Below are positions 42,193-64,000 of a DNA stretch of 64,000 bases, one piece after another. The translations under genes and the position numbers were made by a program. Position 1 is the stretch's first letter. Each line of letters opens with the position of its first letter. Below the pieces are notes generated by a model. That model saw nothing but the letters and a program-made list of their open reading frames with translations. It was not told where the DNA came from and ran no database searches. The DNA comes from Hoplostethus atlanticus (lineage: Eukaryota; Chordata; Actinopteri; Trachichthyiformes; Trachichthyidae): NCBI GenBank assembly GCA_034670405.1, contig JAXDDX010000005.1:8100001-8164000 (forward strand), given 5' to 3'.

Positions 42193-43925
42193 CTAATCTC
42201 TCTTGGCTCTTCCTTTCCTCTTCCTCCTCCCAGAATTCTCTTGGGGCTTCTCCTCCTTGCTCCCCATCACCACTGCCCCGTTGGCGGCCTTGCTGAGCCC
42301 GTTGAGGGTCCCGTTAGAGAGGGCCTTGCCGGGTTTGGAGGAGGAGGCATCACGTCTGGGCTGCTGGCGGCGGTAGGTCTGGTAGTAGAAGTTGCCAAAG
42401 AGGATGATGAAGGTGATGGCGTAGCAGATGAGGGAGTAGTGCATCCAGTGGGGGAAGTCACAGTCGACGTAGAGGGACAAGGCTGTGTGGCCGATGGTGA
42501 CGTGGAATTGGATCTGAGATACAAAGGGAGAAAAAAGTTAATTGAATTGAACTGAATTCAGTTTTTACTTTTTGGTACCACATATTGGTTTACCACTGCC
42601 TGAGTATTTACTGAGGTCTGTGCAAGCCCAAAGGTAAGATTGATCTTTATTAATTGAATGACTTGAATGGAAATTGATCCCATGGCTGTCCCCGCGGGGC
42701 AGTAATAGCTTACCATCTGGATGATGGTCAAGTACTTCTTCCACCACAGGTACTTCTGGATTTTAGGTCCACAGGAAGCCAGGCCGTAATACAGGTACAT
42801 CAAGACATGGATGGCTGCGTTCATGTGCGCACCAAAGAATGCTGCATGAAAGAAAGCAACACAGTGGAATTAGTTATTAGTTCATGCTAATCCTGGTTTT
42901 AAAATATAGGGTTTTTTAGAATGCACTTCTCAAGGTTTCAAAATCTCAAACCTGGAGGTTGCTATAATGCCCTTATCATACTTTTTGCCATCAAGTGTTA
43001 TATAAGCTAACAGGTAAGTATGGGGATCAGAAAGCAAAACATCACAAGGATTTTACTTCTGATGGTTGATGTGTTACTTTAAAAGAAAGAATATTATAGC
43101 ACATGACTTTATAATCAAAATATGACAGACAACGCTACTTTTGAGTGAAAAATATATGACAAAATAACTCAATATTACCAACAATATTACTCACATTGTC
43201 CTCCGGCCACCCATTTGATGCCGATCCACCAGAGGGTGAACATGGTGCAGTGGTGGTAGACGTGCAGGAAGCTAACCTGGTTGAATTTTTTCCTCAGGAT
43301 GAAAAACACCGTGTCCAGGTACTCTATACCCTTGGAGATGAAATACCACCACAGCGCTCCTGCTACCTGTCTCAGACACATGGACATGGGCAATGGGTCG
43401 AAGAGAGAGAGGGGGGAGGGAGGGGGAAAGGGGGGGGAGATGGAGAGAGAATAGATGGAGAGCAAATAGAGACAGAAATACAGACAAACAGAAAACATTG
43501 ATCCAGGTTTCTGGCTATTCCTATAAACAGGGGTTAGACACAGATGTAAAAGCTTGCATAAGGTGAACTGTCTATCTATTTTCCTATTCTATTCTATTCT
43601 ATTCTATTTTATTCTATCACATCTTGACCTCAGGATCATTGTTCCTGTGACAGGTGTGTAACGTCATGGAGCAATAGGTAAGAAGGCAGGTGAAACTGAA
43701 CACCCTCCACCCTCCATGCCCTTATTCTGATAACAGGGTAAATGAATGGAGGCTGATCGTGTTTCTAAAACCTACGAGAGTGATGTTTCACTGGCATACC
43801 GACAAGGATGCAGTACAGCGACCCTTTTCTTGATCGTTAGGGGGATAAAATGCAAAAGTGGGGTCAGTAGAGGGCTGTGGGTGGCTATACATCATTATTG
43901 CATACATTTGATTACCTGGCTACAT

Positions 43926-43962
<37 letters not shown>

Positions 43963-44121
43963 CACGACCTGCTCGTCGCTTCAGCTCCAGACACTCACCC
44001 TGACTTCATTGGGGTCATCTGAATAGTCCACCGGTTGACAAATGTAACTGTAGCTTGCCGCCCGCGCCGCCATGAACAGCTGAAAAGAGAGAGCATATCC
44101 ACTGAACCACTGATATGAACT

Positions 44122-44209
<88 letters not shown>

Positions 44210-45532
44210 GGCAGAAGGAAGGATGTGTGCTATAATAAGGTTAGACCAAACCCAGGGGGAAAACTGTGGATGTGATCTGCTCATCTGAAGGGATAGTTAT
44301 GGACCATTTTATACTGGGAAAAGACTTTCACACACTCAAATCACTGCACTCATTCCACTGGGCATGGGTACAGTATATCGCGAGTAGGTGGAATAGTGTG
44401 AGTAATCATTTGGTGGTAGTGGTGTGTTGGCACAATGCAGAGGGACCACAAAAAACGTCTTGATAATAAGAAGTTCTTATGGTTCTATGGTGTTTATGTA
44501 CATGATGAAATATATGTTATCGACCGTTTTACTGATCTAGCATCCAGAAACCCTTTACCCAGGGGGTGTGATTCCTTGTTGAATCTGAATAAACCACCAG
44601 AACTGTAGCGAAGTCAACCTCAGCCCTAATACTGCCTCTCTACAAGCTAAGGAGCCTACCTCTTTGCAGATGAAGAAGTTGAGGAAGACCATGCTGAAGT
44701 TGTAGATGATGAGGGTCTTGCGGAGCTGGAAGGGCTCTCTGTTCTTCATGTACTTAGGCCCCAGCCAGAGGAACAGCAGGTAGGAGGTGCTGATGGCCAG
44801 CGTAGGCAGGGGGTTGTCCATCAGAGGCCATTTCTCCACTCGCTTGTCTGTGGGACAGATGTTCTCAAGTGTTACATAACGATCCTCAGAGTTCGACTGT
44901 ACCGGCACAGTGTAGGAACCATGTCAGTTTTTAGTGTAAGTGTAGCGTAGATGAGTGCAGGTCTAATGGGTGCTGAGTACTGGTGGTCCTGGAGATACCA
45001 GATTGTACAGAGGACCCTTCAGGAGGGGTCATAGGCCAAATTCAATGAAATAGAGCGACCAGGTGACTCTAGATGAAAGTTATAATCCCTTATTGATTTC
45101 ACCTAATAAATCCATTTCAGTCATTGATGGGGGAGATGAAAATGAAGAGGGGGAGACAGGATGAAGAAGAACATTTAAGCCTTGAGACAACTGAGACATG
45201 GATTGTGTCAATACATTGCAATATACTGTAGATTGCGCTATGTGCATGCACACACACACACACACATACACATTATTAAACTATGGTACAACTTTGACCC
45301 ATCCCATCATTATCATGTTACTCTAGGAAGCATTAACTCTTTCTCTCATAAGAGGAAAGCCTGTGGATGCATGTATTGTACACACATGCTATTTACTTTC
45401 TCTCAAACAGGTCTCTCGCTCACACACACACACACACACACACACCTAATATACAAGATTATCACCTGCAATAGTTAGGCTCCATTTGTAGAATGCTATA
45501 GTGTCGTTTATTAAATGTGTAACGATCTCCAT
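42193..45532 (-). CDS. elovl4a: Very-long-chain fatty acid elongase 4, teleost paralogue a
   Basis: ELOVL4 is the ER 3-ketoacyl-CoA synthase that performs the condensation step in elongating very-long-chain saturated and polyunsaturated fatty acids, notably in retina and brain. Minus-strand coding exons: 45466-45532 (ATG), 44660-44847, 43999-44079, 43195-43366, 42714-42841 and 42193-42513 (stop). Phases agree, giving 957 nt and 318 residues, a usual length. Features: N-terminal [19 protein letters not shown], several hydrophobic membrane spans, the invariant histidine box HVYHH in exon 4, the following [15 protein letters not shown], and a C-terminal dilysine-type ER retrieval signal RAKRD (RXKXX). 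[29 protein letters not shown] and the ending KGRAKRD fit zebrafish Elovl4a better than Elovl4b as I remember them. Intron 2 carries a long (GA)n run close to the exon 3 acceptor. Confidence 0.94.
43929..44206. repeat. (GT)n and (GA)n microsatellites flanking elovl4a exon 3
   Basis: A (GT)n run at 43929-43961 lies downstream, and a (GA)n run of about 40 units at 44124-44206 lies upstream, of the 81-bp exon 43999-44079 on the minus strand. On the sense strand the latter is (CT)n ending about 45 nt before the acceptor. Confidence 0.92.
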
Positions 45533-48358
45533 GGCTGTGGCCTTGACCTGAAATTAGACAGAGAGGGGTTTAAGAATGGAGGCCTGCAACATGTCATGAT
45601 CATTAAAACACGTAGATATTTAGAAGATGCAGCCAGTATCAGCATCTTTCCTTGTACAGGCCAGCAAGTCAGTGTTGTGTCATCTCTTCCGAGACATCAG
45701 AAATACAACATCCTGAGTCAAACCGTGAGCTGGACGTTTTTAAAGAGAACATAATAATCCGTGAATTTGTATTCAGATGTAATAAAATATAGTAAGCTTT
45801 GAATGGAATGTAAGCCTAAGAGATAAAGACCCTGGCCCATGCAGACCACCAGAAGACGGGTTATAGGCCTACGGGAGACTTAGGCCCCATGGGGACATGG
45901 TGGTAGGCTATAGGCTTCGTTGCGCACAAAGGCTGGGAGGATTGGGCAGGAGAGCGCATGTGTCAGCACATTTTTGGCTTGAGCACGACCACCAGCCGAC
46001 CTAGTAGTACTTGTCATTACTGGGATTGCCTGCTGGCCCACTTTACATTGAACTGGGTCATCGTGTATAGTGCCCAGACGGACGCATAGGCTGATAATTA
46101 ACAGAACGCATAGTCAGTCCCACAGTCTGATTTAATGATCCTAAAAATATGACGCCCCCCCCCTCTCTCTCTCTTTCCAGCCCGGAGCGGATCAAGCGCT
46201 GCTGCAGCATCTGCCATAGTCTGCCATGCACTCTCCGCATAATCTGCTCTGTGAATAAACCATTCCTTTCTGAATAGATATATAACAGGATATTACAGAT
46301 TTTTTTTAAAGAAAAGACATCTTCTGATTACAATACGGAATTTCATTAATCTAAATGGCGAATTTGCATTCTGCGGCATGCAGTCAGGCCTTCAAGTAGG
46401 CTAAAGGAACAGTCATATTATCTCTACAATGTTTCCCAACCACTGTGCTATTTATCTATTAGCCTAGATCCATAAAACACTGTTATGCTTAACAAACAGA
46501 TTGGGTCTCATACAATCAACCCCGCGAACAGGCGAAATATGCCAACATTGGTTTCGCCTTCTAGTCAACATATGCGAAGGAAGATGCTTATTACCTTACC
46601 GTGTCGGTGGAAAAAATCCTTCTATAATGACATTCAGTGCAAGGTCATGCAGTGTGCGGTATTCCGCCTTCTAATCGACTGAGCACCTTTTATAAAAATA
46701 AAAAAATAGATTAATAGCTCCTTAACCAGTGTAAAACGAAACGGCCGTTTGGATAAACGGCGATGGCATGAATTTCTTATCAGGGGACCATACTATTCTC
46801 CACTGCGCTTCTGGTTGAACGAACGCCTCCTCTGGTCCCATATACCAATGTCAAGTCTGCCAGAACAAGCAATAAAATTTCCGATCAAACTTTCAAAATA
46901 AAACCCTCACTGACCAACGTGTTGCAATGTCATCGGTGAGTCATACAAAGTACCATAGTGAAAATAAATAATACATTTAAGGAGCAATATGTAGTAAGTG
47001 AAAATAGAATTGTTGTTTTAATAAAATGTCATTTTTACAGCATATATTCATAGCCATATATATCTAGGCCTACAGAACATGTCATACACACAGGACTGCC
47101 AAAAATATACAGACTCAATCACAAATCATATGCCAGACAATTGGAAGATTTGAGTCCAATTGTACCCATAGCTCTGGCACAATTGTTCTTTAGTCTATAG
47201 AATATGAGCTACAATGGCTATACAAGATGCCACATCAGGGTAGGCTATATCATGTACAAGAACACATGTGTAATCTAAGTATCTAATTGACTGCTATAGT
47301 TTCGGTCCATGTTAAATATACTGATTCCACTGAGTGTTTTGATACGGGTTTTTTTCTGTTCTTTTTTTCCAAAGTGACAGATCGCATGCTCTTATTTTGA
47401 AGGTAAAACCCTACATTTCCAGTCTTATTTTGGATAACTCTGGTTAGTTTGACGCAGCTCGGCTCCTCTGTTGCCAGGGATGATGGAGATGCTTGGCGCA
47501 TGCGTACAGATGGAGACGGATGCAGTAACCGCCACTACATCTGTTTCGCCAAGCTAGACAGAGACAGACAGAATAAGACCGGAAGTCCTTCCATTTCACC
47601 TCCAAAATTAAATCTGTCTCTTTGAAAAAAATAAAATAAATAAACATGAAGGTGTACAGAACAGCAAAAAATATATACGAAAAAGATTGTATTGTATCAT
47701 GGTGCGTGGTGATAAAAGACTGACCTAAGCACAAATTTATATTATCTAAAAAAATCTTTCAATCTGTAGTAACAGCAAAATTGTTCCTAACGCCTAAAGA
47801 ATAGGAGGTCCAGTTCCCCGTGTGATGTCAGCCAGAATAAGCCACTACTGAAATCTATCTTTATCAGTGAATGTGTAAGGATGTCTCGTAACAAAAGAAA
47901 TCATCCTAAAGAAGGCTATAGAATGGGAAGTTGCAGTGTCGAGTCAGTCAGAATAACCCAACACGGCCGTCAATAACGGTTTTATTTTTCAAATTCAGAC
48001 CGGAATTCCATTTTCTTATTCTGGCTGGCTTGACACTGGTGGCTACGCCGTTACCGGCTTTTCATACTGTTGTAGCTTTGCGTTGCCATCTATACATTGC
48101 GTTTTTGTGCTTCATATGCGAGCGCCACTTGGGGGGGTGACCGGACCATTTTGCGCAGTCTTTGCGCAAGGTTGATATGCAGAGAAAAGCAGAGAGGCCC
48201 TTCTGGACTCATTTCATTCATGGTCGTGAAGTTCCATCACAGGCCCCTTTTTTCTCTGATCACTGAAGCTATTTCCTCGTGTTAAAATGTTCCGGTGAAA
48301 CAGCGTATCGGATGGAGGAGGTTATTTCACTGGGAAGGTCTAGACTGCCGTTTGCAAA
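45533..48358. other. Intergenic region between elovl4a and prelid3a, divergent promoters
   Basis: The two genes diverge from this 2.8-kb interval, so both promoters must lie here. A palindromic NRF1-type site GCGCATGCG occurs at 47496-47504. A segment near 46975 starts like the TTAAAGG-type MITE at 36.9 kb, but no partner end was found. No coding exon is supported. Confidence 0.45.
47496..47504. promoter_or_regulatory. NRF1-like site upstream of prelid3a
   Basis: GCGCATGCG is the core of the NRF1 motif, which is common in promoters of nuclear-encoded mitochondrial genes. It lies about 0.86 kb upstream of the prelid3a start codon. Prelid3a is expected to act in mitochondria, so the match is plausible; binding is not shown. 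Confidence 0.35.
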
Positions 48359-59038
<10,680 letters not shown>

Positions 59039-60960
59039 CTCTGGTAACTTCTCGTCTCTTCGCTTTCCTTTGCAACCTTCAATCTTAGCAGATTATTAGA
59101 AGCATGTTACTTTTTTCTCTCTCTCAAAATTTAGGGACTCAAAATGTTTTTCTTTTTGCATGTGCAGGACTGCAGTTCTATACTTCCCCCTGGCTACACC
59201 TCACACGCCACCGGGGGGTCTTCTGCAACTCGGGATCCTCCGCGGCCGGTACTCACCCATCTGGGAGGTCGTATGGGTTTGTGGATTTTTCACCCCACAC
59301 TACCTCTCTCTCGCCTCTGTCTGGGATCAGCTTGGACTACGTGCACTGGGCGCTCAAACAGCCGCAGAACGCCTCCGGCACAAAGCGGCTGACTCATTAA
59401 TAGGGAGCATGAGAATCAGAGCATCGGTGGATTTATGTTTTGAGCTAGGGATAAGAGTTAAGGATTTTGGGGCCCTAGCGGTGGGTCTGGTTGACTGCTA
59501 TCTCCGTACCCTCTCCATTAACAAGCCGTTCCAATCCAGGCAAGTGAGGAGAATAGTAAAACTTCCTTCTGTGTGTTTGACATACTGTCATGAATTCACA
59601 GAAGGTTTCAAAGTCAAAGATGCTACTGTCAAGTTCACCATCGACAAGGAGCTGTATGAATGTCCTGAGCCTGCCAGCGGACCCCCTTTAACTCCCTTGA
59701 ACACTACTATTACCCCACATTCCCTTTGCCCTCCATTCATATCTTCAAGTTTGAACGATGGTTTGGATTCACTGTGTTAAAAGGCACCTTGTGACATGTG
59801 AGCATGTTGTGGGAAATGTCTTCATTTTGGACCGCAAGAAGGATGTGATGCGTAGGCACACCTGAATGTGTCAAAACAAGATACTACCACATTGACAATA
59901 TGCAGCAACATTCATTTGAATTGAATGACATTTTTCTATAAATAGGGAAAGTTGTTATTGGTGCTTATTATGTGATGTAACAGCAAGGGGCACACAGATG
60001 ACGTGTTTGCATGATTATAGTATATTAAAAAAAAAGGTTAATAAGGAAAATCAGCACAGTTTGATATTCCAGCAATTTAGTGTAATTAGGTAAGTAGTGT
60101 GGTAGCTAGCTGCTAAATTGGTAATGCAGCTTTAGATAGGAATCAAATGAATTAGAGTATCTCTCTCAGAAAAGAAAATGGGAATGTCTCCTGAACATTG
60201 CCGCCCTTTTCTGCCATTGAGGCAATAATACATTGGCAACTGTCTTAGGTAATGGTTATTGGCAATATTGTTTTTAGTTACACGGGGATTTGCAACAGAT
60301 TGGGCATTAGGGAACAAAAAGCAAGTGAAAATGGGTTTGGCTATGAATGTGGGCAAAATGATTCACTTATATGGCCTTAAAATGTTGCCTGTGTATCATT
60401 GTCCTGACATTGTTATCATGCCTTTGTCGTACGCATTGTGCTTCCACATTTCTGACTTTTCCATAGATCGTAAGCTGCCTATATACCCTGAGGATCAGGG
60501 TGGTACTGTATGTTCAATGCTGCGGTGGAAGATGCACTCCACTACACTGACAAACCTTAACATGCTAAATCATGTTTCTAGGAGAAATTCGTAATATTTG
60601 TATAAATATTATTTATGGCTTGTAGCAGGCACTGATTCATTACATGGTGTATAACATTTATTTTTCCATGCGAAAATGAGTTTGATTTGCTTTTTAAATT
60701 TTGTTTAAACTTTACTACTTCTACTGGAATCAAAATAATAAAAAAAAAACTTGTTTGAGAAAAATAGCTCTCAATACTTGATGACATGAACACAGTATTT
60801 GTTGTTGATAGCACAGAGCTTGTTGTCTAACAACCCTAGTGTAATTATACAGTAGGCCTGCTTATGCATTTTGGCCCAAAGACCACAGAGCCACAGATGG
60901 TCCAGTGGGCCACGCTGACTAGAGGAGGTACCACTCTCCTTTAAAGAATGTTTGGTTTCA
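59039..60960. other. Downstream of prelid3a: probable 3' UTR and an unassigned open frame
   Basis: The stretch begins with the prelid3a 3' flank. A 206-codon open frame covers 59160-59780 (plus), overlapping a second open frame of 98 codons at 59104-59400. Neither shows a family I recognise, and splice sites around them are not compelling. GC content is raised near 59190-59500. The rest, to about 60960, is AT-rich and holds nothing I can name. Confidence 0.35.
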
Positions 60961-60973
60961 TTGGAGAGCTTTA

Positions 60974-61252
60974 ATGTTTCAGCTCTCTACCCCACCAAGA
61001 AAATATTCTGGAGGGAAACACTCAAGTGTACACTTTGGACAGGAAAGAAAACTCCCAGAACCAGAAAAAAGATCATCTCTCCTAGAAGGTGACAATGTTC
61101 ATGCGCTGGTGCCAAATACAACAAAGTACTCTAACGACTATCTTGCAGTTCATCCTTTGTCCAACAGATGGCACAATTTCGCTGTTAATGATAGACGGAG
61201 CTACAGGGCAACTCACATAGGCTCAAATTCAGCTGAAGTAAAAAATGTATGA
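60974..61252 (+). CDS. Possible terminal exon of an unrecognised gene
   Basis: An open frame of 92 codons is preceded by a plausible acceptor (TTAATGTTTCAG at about 60980) and contains PPRKYSGGKHSSVHFGQERK, HALVPNTTKYSNDYLAVHP and NDRRSYRATHIG before TGA. The composition (Tyr, Ser, His, Arg, few hydrophobics) resembles small ciliary or sperm microtubule proteins, but no family was recognised. No upstream exon was found, so this may be chance. Confidence 0.25.
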   Translation: MFQLSTPPRKYSGGKHSSVHFGQERKLPEPEKRSSLLEGDNVHALVPNTTKYSNDYLAVHPLSNRWHNFAVNDRRSYRATHIGSNSAEVKNV

Positions 61253-61469
61253 GCATTACCAGTTCTCAAAAAGAGTTTTAATAATGGTCTTATATAGTAT
61301 CTGATTCTTCATTGTGCTCACGCAAGTGATATTCAGGGTTGTGGTTTTTCACACTTTTGTTGATTTCTAATAGATGTTCAGTATTACTTTTGGAATTTTT
61401 GTGTTGTCCTCACCTCACCACTAAAGCTTACAAGTGATAAGTGGTGCCAACAATAAGATAGTTTTCAGT

Positions 61470-62751
61470 TTTTTATTTATTCAACAGAACATAGAACAAA
61501 ATGCATTGCACAGCATGTACATCCTGCCTCACTGTCTAAGCAGTGACCGATAATAATAGTCTGGGTCATAATCGCACCCGTCTACGCCTTCGATACCCAA
61601 CAGGGCAAGTGCATCGCTTGCCAGAAACACAATAAATAAGTAAACACAATCATCTGGGTATAAAAAAAAAGCATCATGCAGGCATAGTAAATAAAATGCT
61701 TCAATCAGTCAAGTTATAGCTCTTACTTTGATTTCAAAGCGCTAGATCTTGAATACCATTCTTTAGTGAATGAGACATTAGTCCATGATAAAAACAGCAT
61801 TATGTTCTGAAAACCTCGCAAACAAGTATTAAGCTGGTACCGTTTTCAAGTTTCAAGATAAGGCACACCATTGTTATATTCCCATAAGTCTATTGCAATC
61901 TTTGGTAATACTGTACTCAGATATTGTTGTAGCTTTAGCAGCCACAGCGGGAAATGAACACGCTCAATCAATACAAAAAAAAAACAAAAAACAGGTAATA
62001 TCAAATATTTATAAAAGTGAAAAAGAACAAAGCAAAATAGAAAAGTTAGGTCAACGTATCAAAGAATCACACCACTCAGTCTGGTGATCAATTACCCACT
62101 CCTTCTCTTACATTCATTATCTTCTGTATTGTAGCAACTCACTCCATCCCATCCCCAGTGGCAACACAAACACTTTCTTAGAATATCAAAACAGATTGCA
62201 TCCCTACATGTGCGCAGGCCTAGTCTTGTCTTCAGATCAAATATTTAACAAATAAAAATCAGAATAACTTTGCTAGTTCCCATGTTGAAAAGAAAACCTC
62301 TAAAAAGATTAAAACAAAAAAAATGAAACCAAATCAAATGCTGCCATTAAAAAACAACATTCAAGCCCAATACAGTTGCACTCAGGAAAGGCCAACAGAT
62401 GCATTTACTTTAGAGCTGTATGTTCAAATCAACGTTAAACTAGGACCAAACTCTTGACGGCGGAGTGTTCCCTTTTTCCACCACACTTCCCTCTTCTCTA
62501 CATAGACCTGTTGCTTCTACCTCTTTTTCCTCTCATGTCACATTCACTCGCTTTCAACAGTGAATCTCCCAGAAGTATCTGTGCTCGTTCAATAGAAACT
62601 CTATTGCATAATTGTCCCACTGCCTGAGCCCCCCCCACCCCCCTCATATCTTGCCTAAATATACATCCAGGAATTGATTGTGCTATTAACAAAAACAGCA
62701 TAGTACATTTGTACAGTATGTACACAGCCAGTTTATCTGGCATTGTGGGGC
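61470..62751 (-). other. fbxo32: Probable fbxo32 3' UTR with polyadenylation signal
   Basis: AT-rich sequence runs about 1.3 kb below the fbxo32 stop codon to overlapping minus-strand AATAAA hexamers at about 61471-61482. FBXO32 transcripts are known to have long 3' UTRs. The end point is inferred only from the signal. Confidence 0.45.
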
Positions 62752-63984
62752 TCAGAAGTTGAAAAGGTCGATGAAGTCTTGAGGGGAGAGGGACATTGTG
62801 CAGCTTTCTGGATTGTTGGCTGTGCAGGGGTGGTTTGTGTCCTAGGAAGAGAAACAAAGATGATGATCAATATTAAAAAGCATCCCATGTAAATACCTGT
62901 CGCAAGTTAGTTTGTACAGTTTGTTCAGATGAGAGAGAACATAATGACCCTGCGTGCTTGTATACCTTCCAGAAGAGGATGTGGCAGTGTGTGCAGAAAT
63001 GCAGGGTGTCACTGTATTGCTCTCTGTGAGGGTAGCAGCGGCTCAGCTTAAAGTACATCTTCTTCCACTCCAGGTGGCCCTTCTCTGACACCATCAGCCG
63101 CTTTCGGATCTAAAAAAAAAATAAATAAAAAGGAGAACAGATTTCAAGAGATCAGATAAGACAGGGCAGACAAAATGCCATTTCTCCAACAGCATCAGAA
63201 AATTGTCCCCGCTAGCTAACTTTGAACAAAAGGAGGCTGTATTGAAATTGCAGGAAAATAGGACGACTCGGCTAAAAAAAAAGTGGGAAGATCCACCTCT
63301 GAATACAAAATGATAAAACATTATATGGACATTAGCTAAAGGGGAGATTGAGATGATCATAACTAACCTGTAGGAAAGCTTCACTATAACCTTGGTCAAA
63401 GCACATAGCCATCAGGCGGTTACATAGTGTCTGTATCTAGACTATGCTGTCTCCCGTTTTCCAACACGTCTGGTTTATCTGAAATGCTTGAGCTCCTTCT
63501 GGAGTGATTTTGTCCTTTCAGCTCATTTTAACTGCCAAGCGCCATGTAAGTCATCTGAAGTCGATGAAGTGTTGAGATAATGTGACGGCAAAGAGCGAGA
63601 CAGCTAAGTAGGACTGCATGGAAACTAACCTCCTACCATCCAGTAGTGCAGGGAAGTGTCCTGTGTGTGTGTGTGTGTGTGTGTGAGTCAGAGTGTTCCA
63701 ACTTTCTACCTATCCACCAGTGTCTCTTTAACCATGTATCCGTCTTCATGTCTATCCATATTAATTCATCTCTCCCCCTCGTTCCATCGACCTCTACTCA
63801 CCTGTCTGTCGGTGAAGTGGTACTGGCAGAGCCTCTTCCAGAGCAGGCGGTCCTCAGTGAGGGCCCCCAGGTCAGGACAAACCTGGCCCAGGCTGACCAG
63901 GTCCCTGCCGTCCGTCAGACACTGCATGATGTTCAGCTGCAGGCTGGCAGGCAGGTCGGTCAAAGCCATGCCTTTAGATGTGGG
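62752..63984 (-). CDS. fbxo32: F-box protein 32 (atrogin-1/MAFbx), last three exons; gene runs past the window
   Basis: FBXO32 is the substrate receptor of an SCF ubiquitin ligase that drives muscle atrophy under FoxO control. Minus-strand exons seen: 63802-63984, 62966-63109 and 62752-62841 (TGA at 62752). Phases agree. The first carries the F-box segment ([45 protein letters not shown]). The second has [20 protein letters not shown] and [10 protein letters not shown]. The last has [11 protein letters not shown] and ends DFIDLFNF, the C-terminal hydrophobic tail typical of the family. [15 protein letters not shown] and CTANNPESC favour FBXO32 over its paralogue FBXO25, though DTLHFC and ILFWKD resemble FBXO25. 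The N-terminal two thirds lie beyond base 64000. Confidence 0.88.
63659..63684. repeat. (TG)n microsatellite in fbxo32 intron
   Basis: A short TG run between the two upstream fbxo32 exons seen here. Confidence 0.9.
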
Positions 63985-64000
63985 CTGTAGGGGAAGCGAG

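Noticed and set aside
42106-42555. 149-codon plus-strand ORF
   Set aside because: Antisense shadow of elovl4a exon 6, which has the expected C-terminus and ER retrieval signal in the true frame.

Overview
The window is vertebrate and reads as a teleost fish. Genes have many short exons with GT-AG introns. Long GA/CT and CA/GT microsatellites are everywhere, the dispersed repeats are fish-type, and one gene (elovl4a) belongs to a teleost-specific paralogue pair. The species cannot be fixed from the sequence alone.

Layout from left to right: (1) 0.7-2.7 kb, minus strand: echdc1 (ethylmalonyl-CoA decarboxylase), complete in six coding exons. (2) 2.7-11.4 kb: intergenic, with a non-autonomous hAT element (4195-5772) that carries a 21-bp minisatellite, a tRNA-headed dispersed repeat (6837-7090) and microsatellites. 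(3) 11.46-24.35 kb, minus: a KIAA0408 homologue in seven coding exons, whose reading frame is interrupted at three short G/C homopolymers. (4) 24.5-26.8 kb: a tentative small three-exon gene or leader exons, plus a short hAT-like element. (5) 27.2-34.1 kb, minus: soga3 (MTCL3), nine coding exons and a 5' non-coding exon. Echdc1, KIAA0408 and SOGA3 are also neighbours on human 6q22.33, so this is an old linkage block; RNF146, which lies among them in human, is not seen. (6) 34-42 kb: gene-poor, with microsatellites and a TTAA-flanked MITE. (7) 42.2-45.5 kb, minus: elovl4a, complete in six coding exons. (8) 48.4-59.0 kb, plus: prelid3a (slmo1), complete in six coding exons. Its 8-kb second intron holds the oddest material in the window. 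(9) 59-62.7 kb: unassigned ORFs and the probable fbxo32 3' UTR. (10) 62.75-63.98 kb, minus: the last three exons of fbxo32 (atrogin-1), cut by the window edge.

The most unusual feature is inside prelid3a intron 2. An approximately 2.6-kb unit is tandemly duplicated (49943-52544 and 52545-55187). Each unit carries, antisense to prelid3a, a TATA box (TATAAAAGGG), three 52-53-bp upstream repeats rich in CRE-like TGACATCA/TGATGTCA palindromes, a leader of about 50 nt, an ATG, and an Arg/Pro/Lys-rich reading frame made of four repeat modules, followed by AATAAA signals. I recognise no protein family. The architecture resembles TATA/CRE-driven spermatid genes, but that is inference. Each copy shows at least one reading-frame change, so whether a full-length protein is made is open. 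A 2.2-kb terminal-inverted-repeat DNA transposon relic directly follows the second copy.

The genes do not form one pathway: echdc1 proofreads metabolites, elovl4a elongates very-long-chain fatty acids in the ER, prelid3a belongs to a mitochondrial phospholipid-transfer family, fbxo32 is an SCF ubiquitin-ligase receptor, and soga3/KIAA0408 encode coiled-coil, MTCL-family-related proteins. All exon boundaries were read by eye from splice consensus, codon phase and remembered vertebrate protein sequences; no database was searched.
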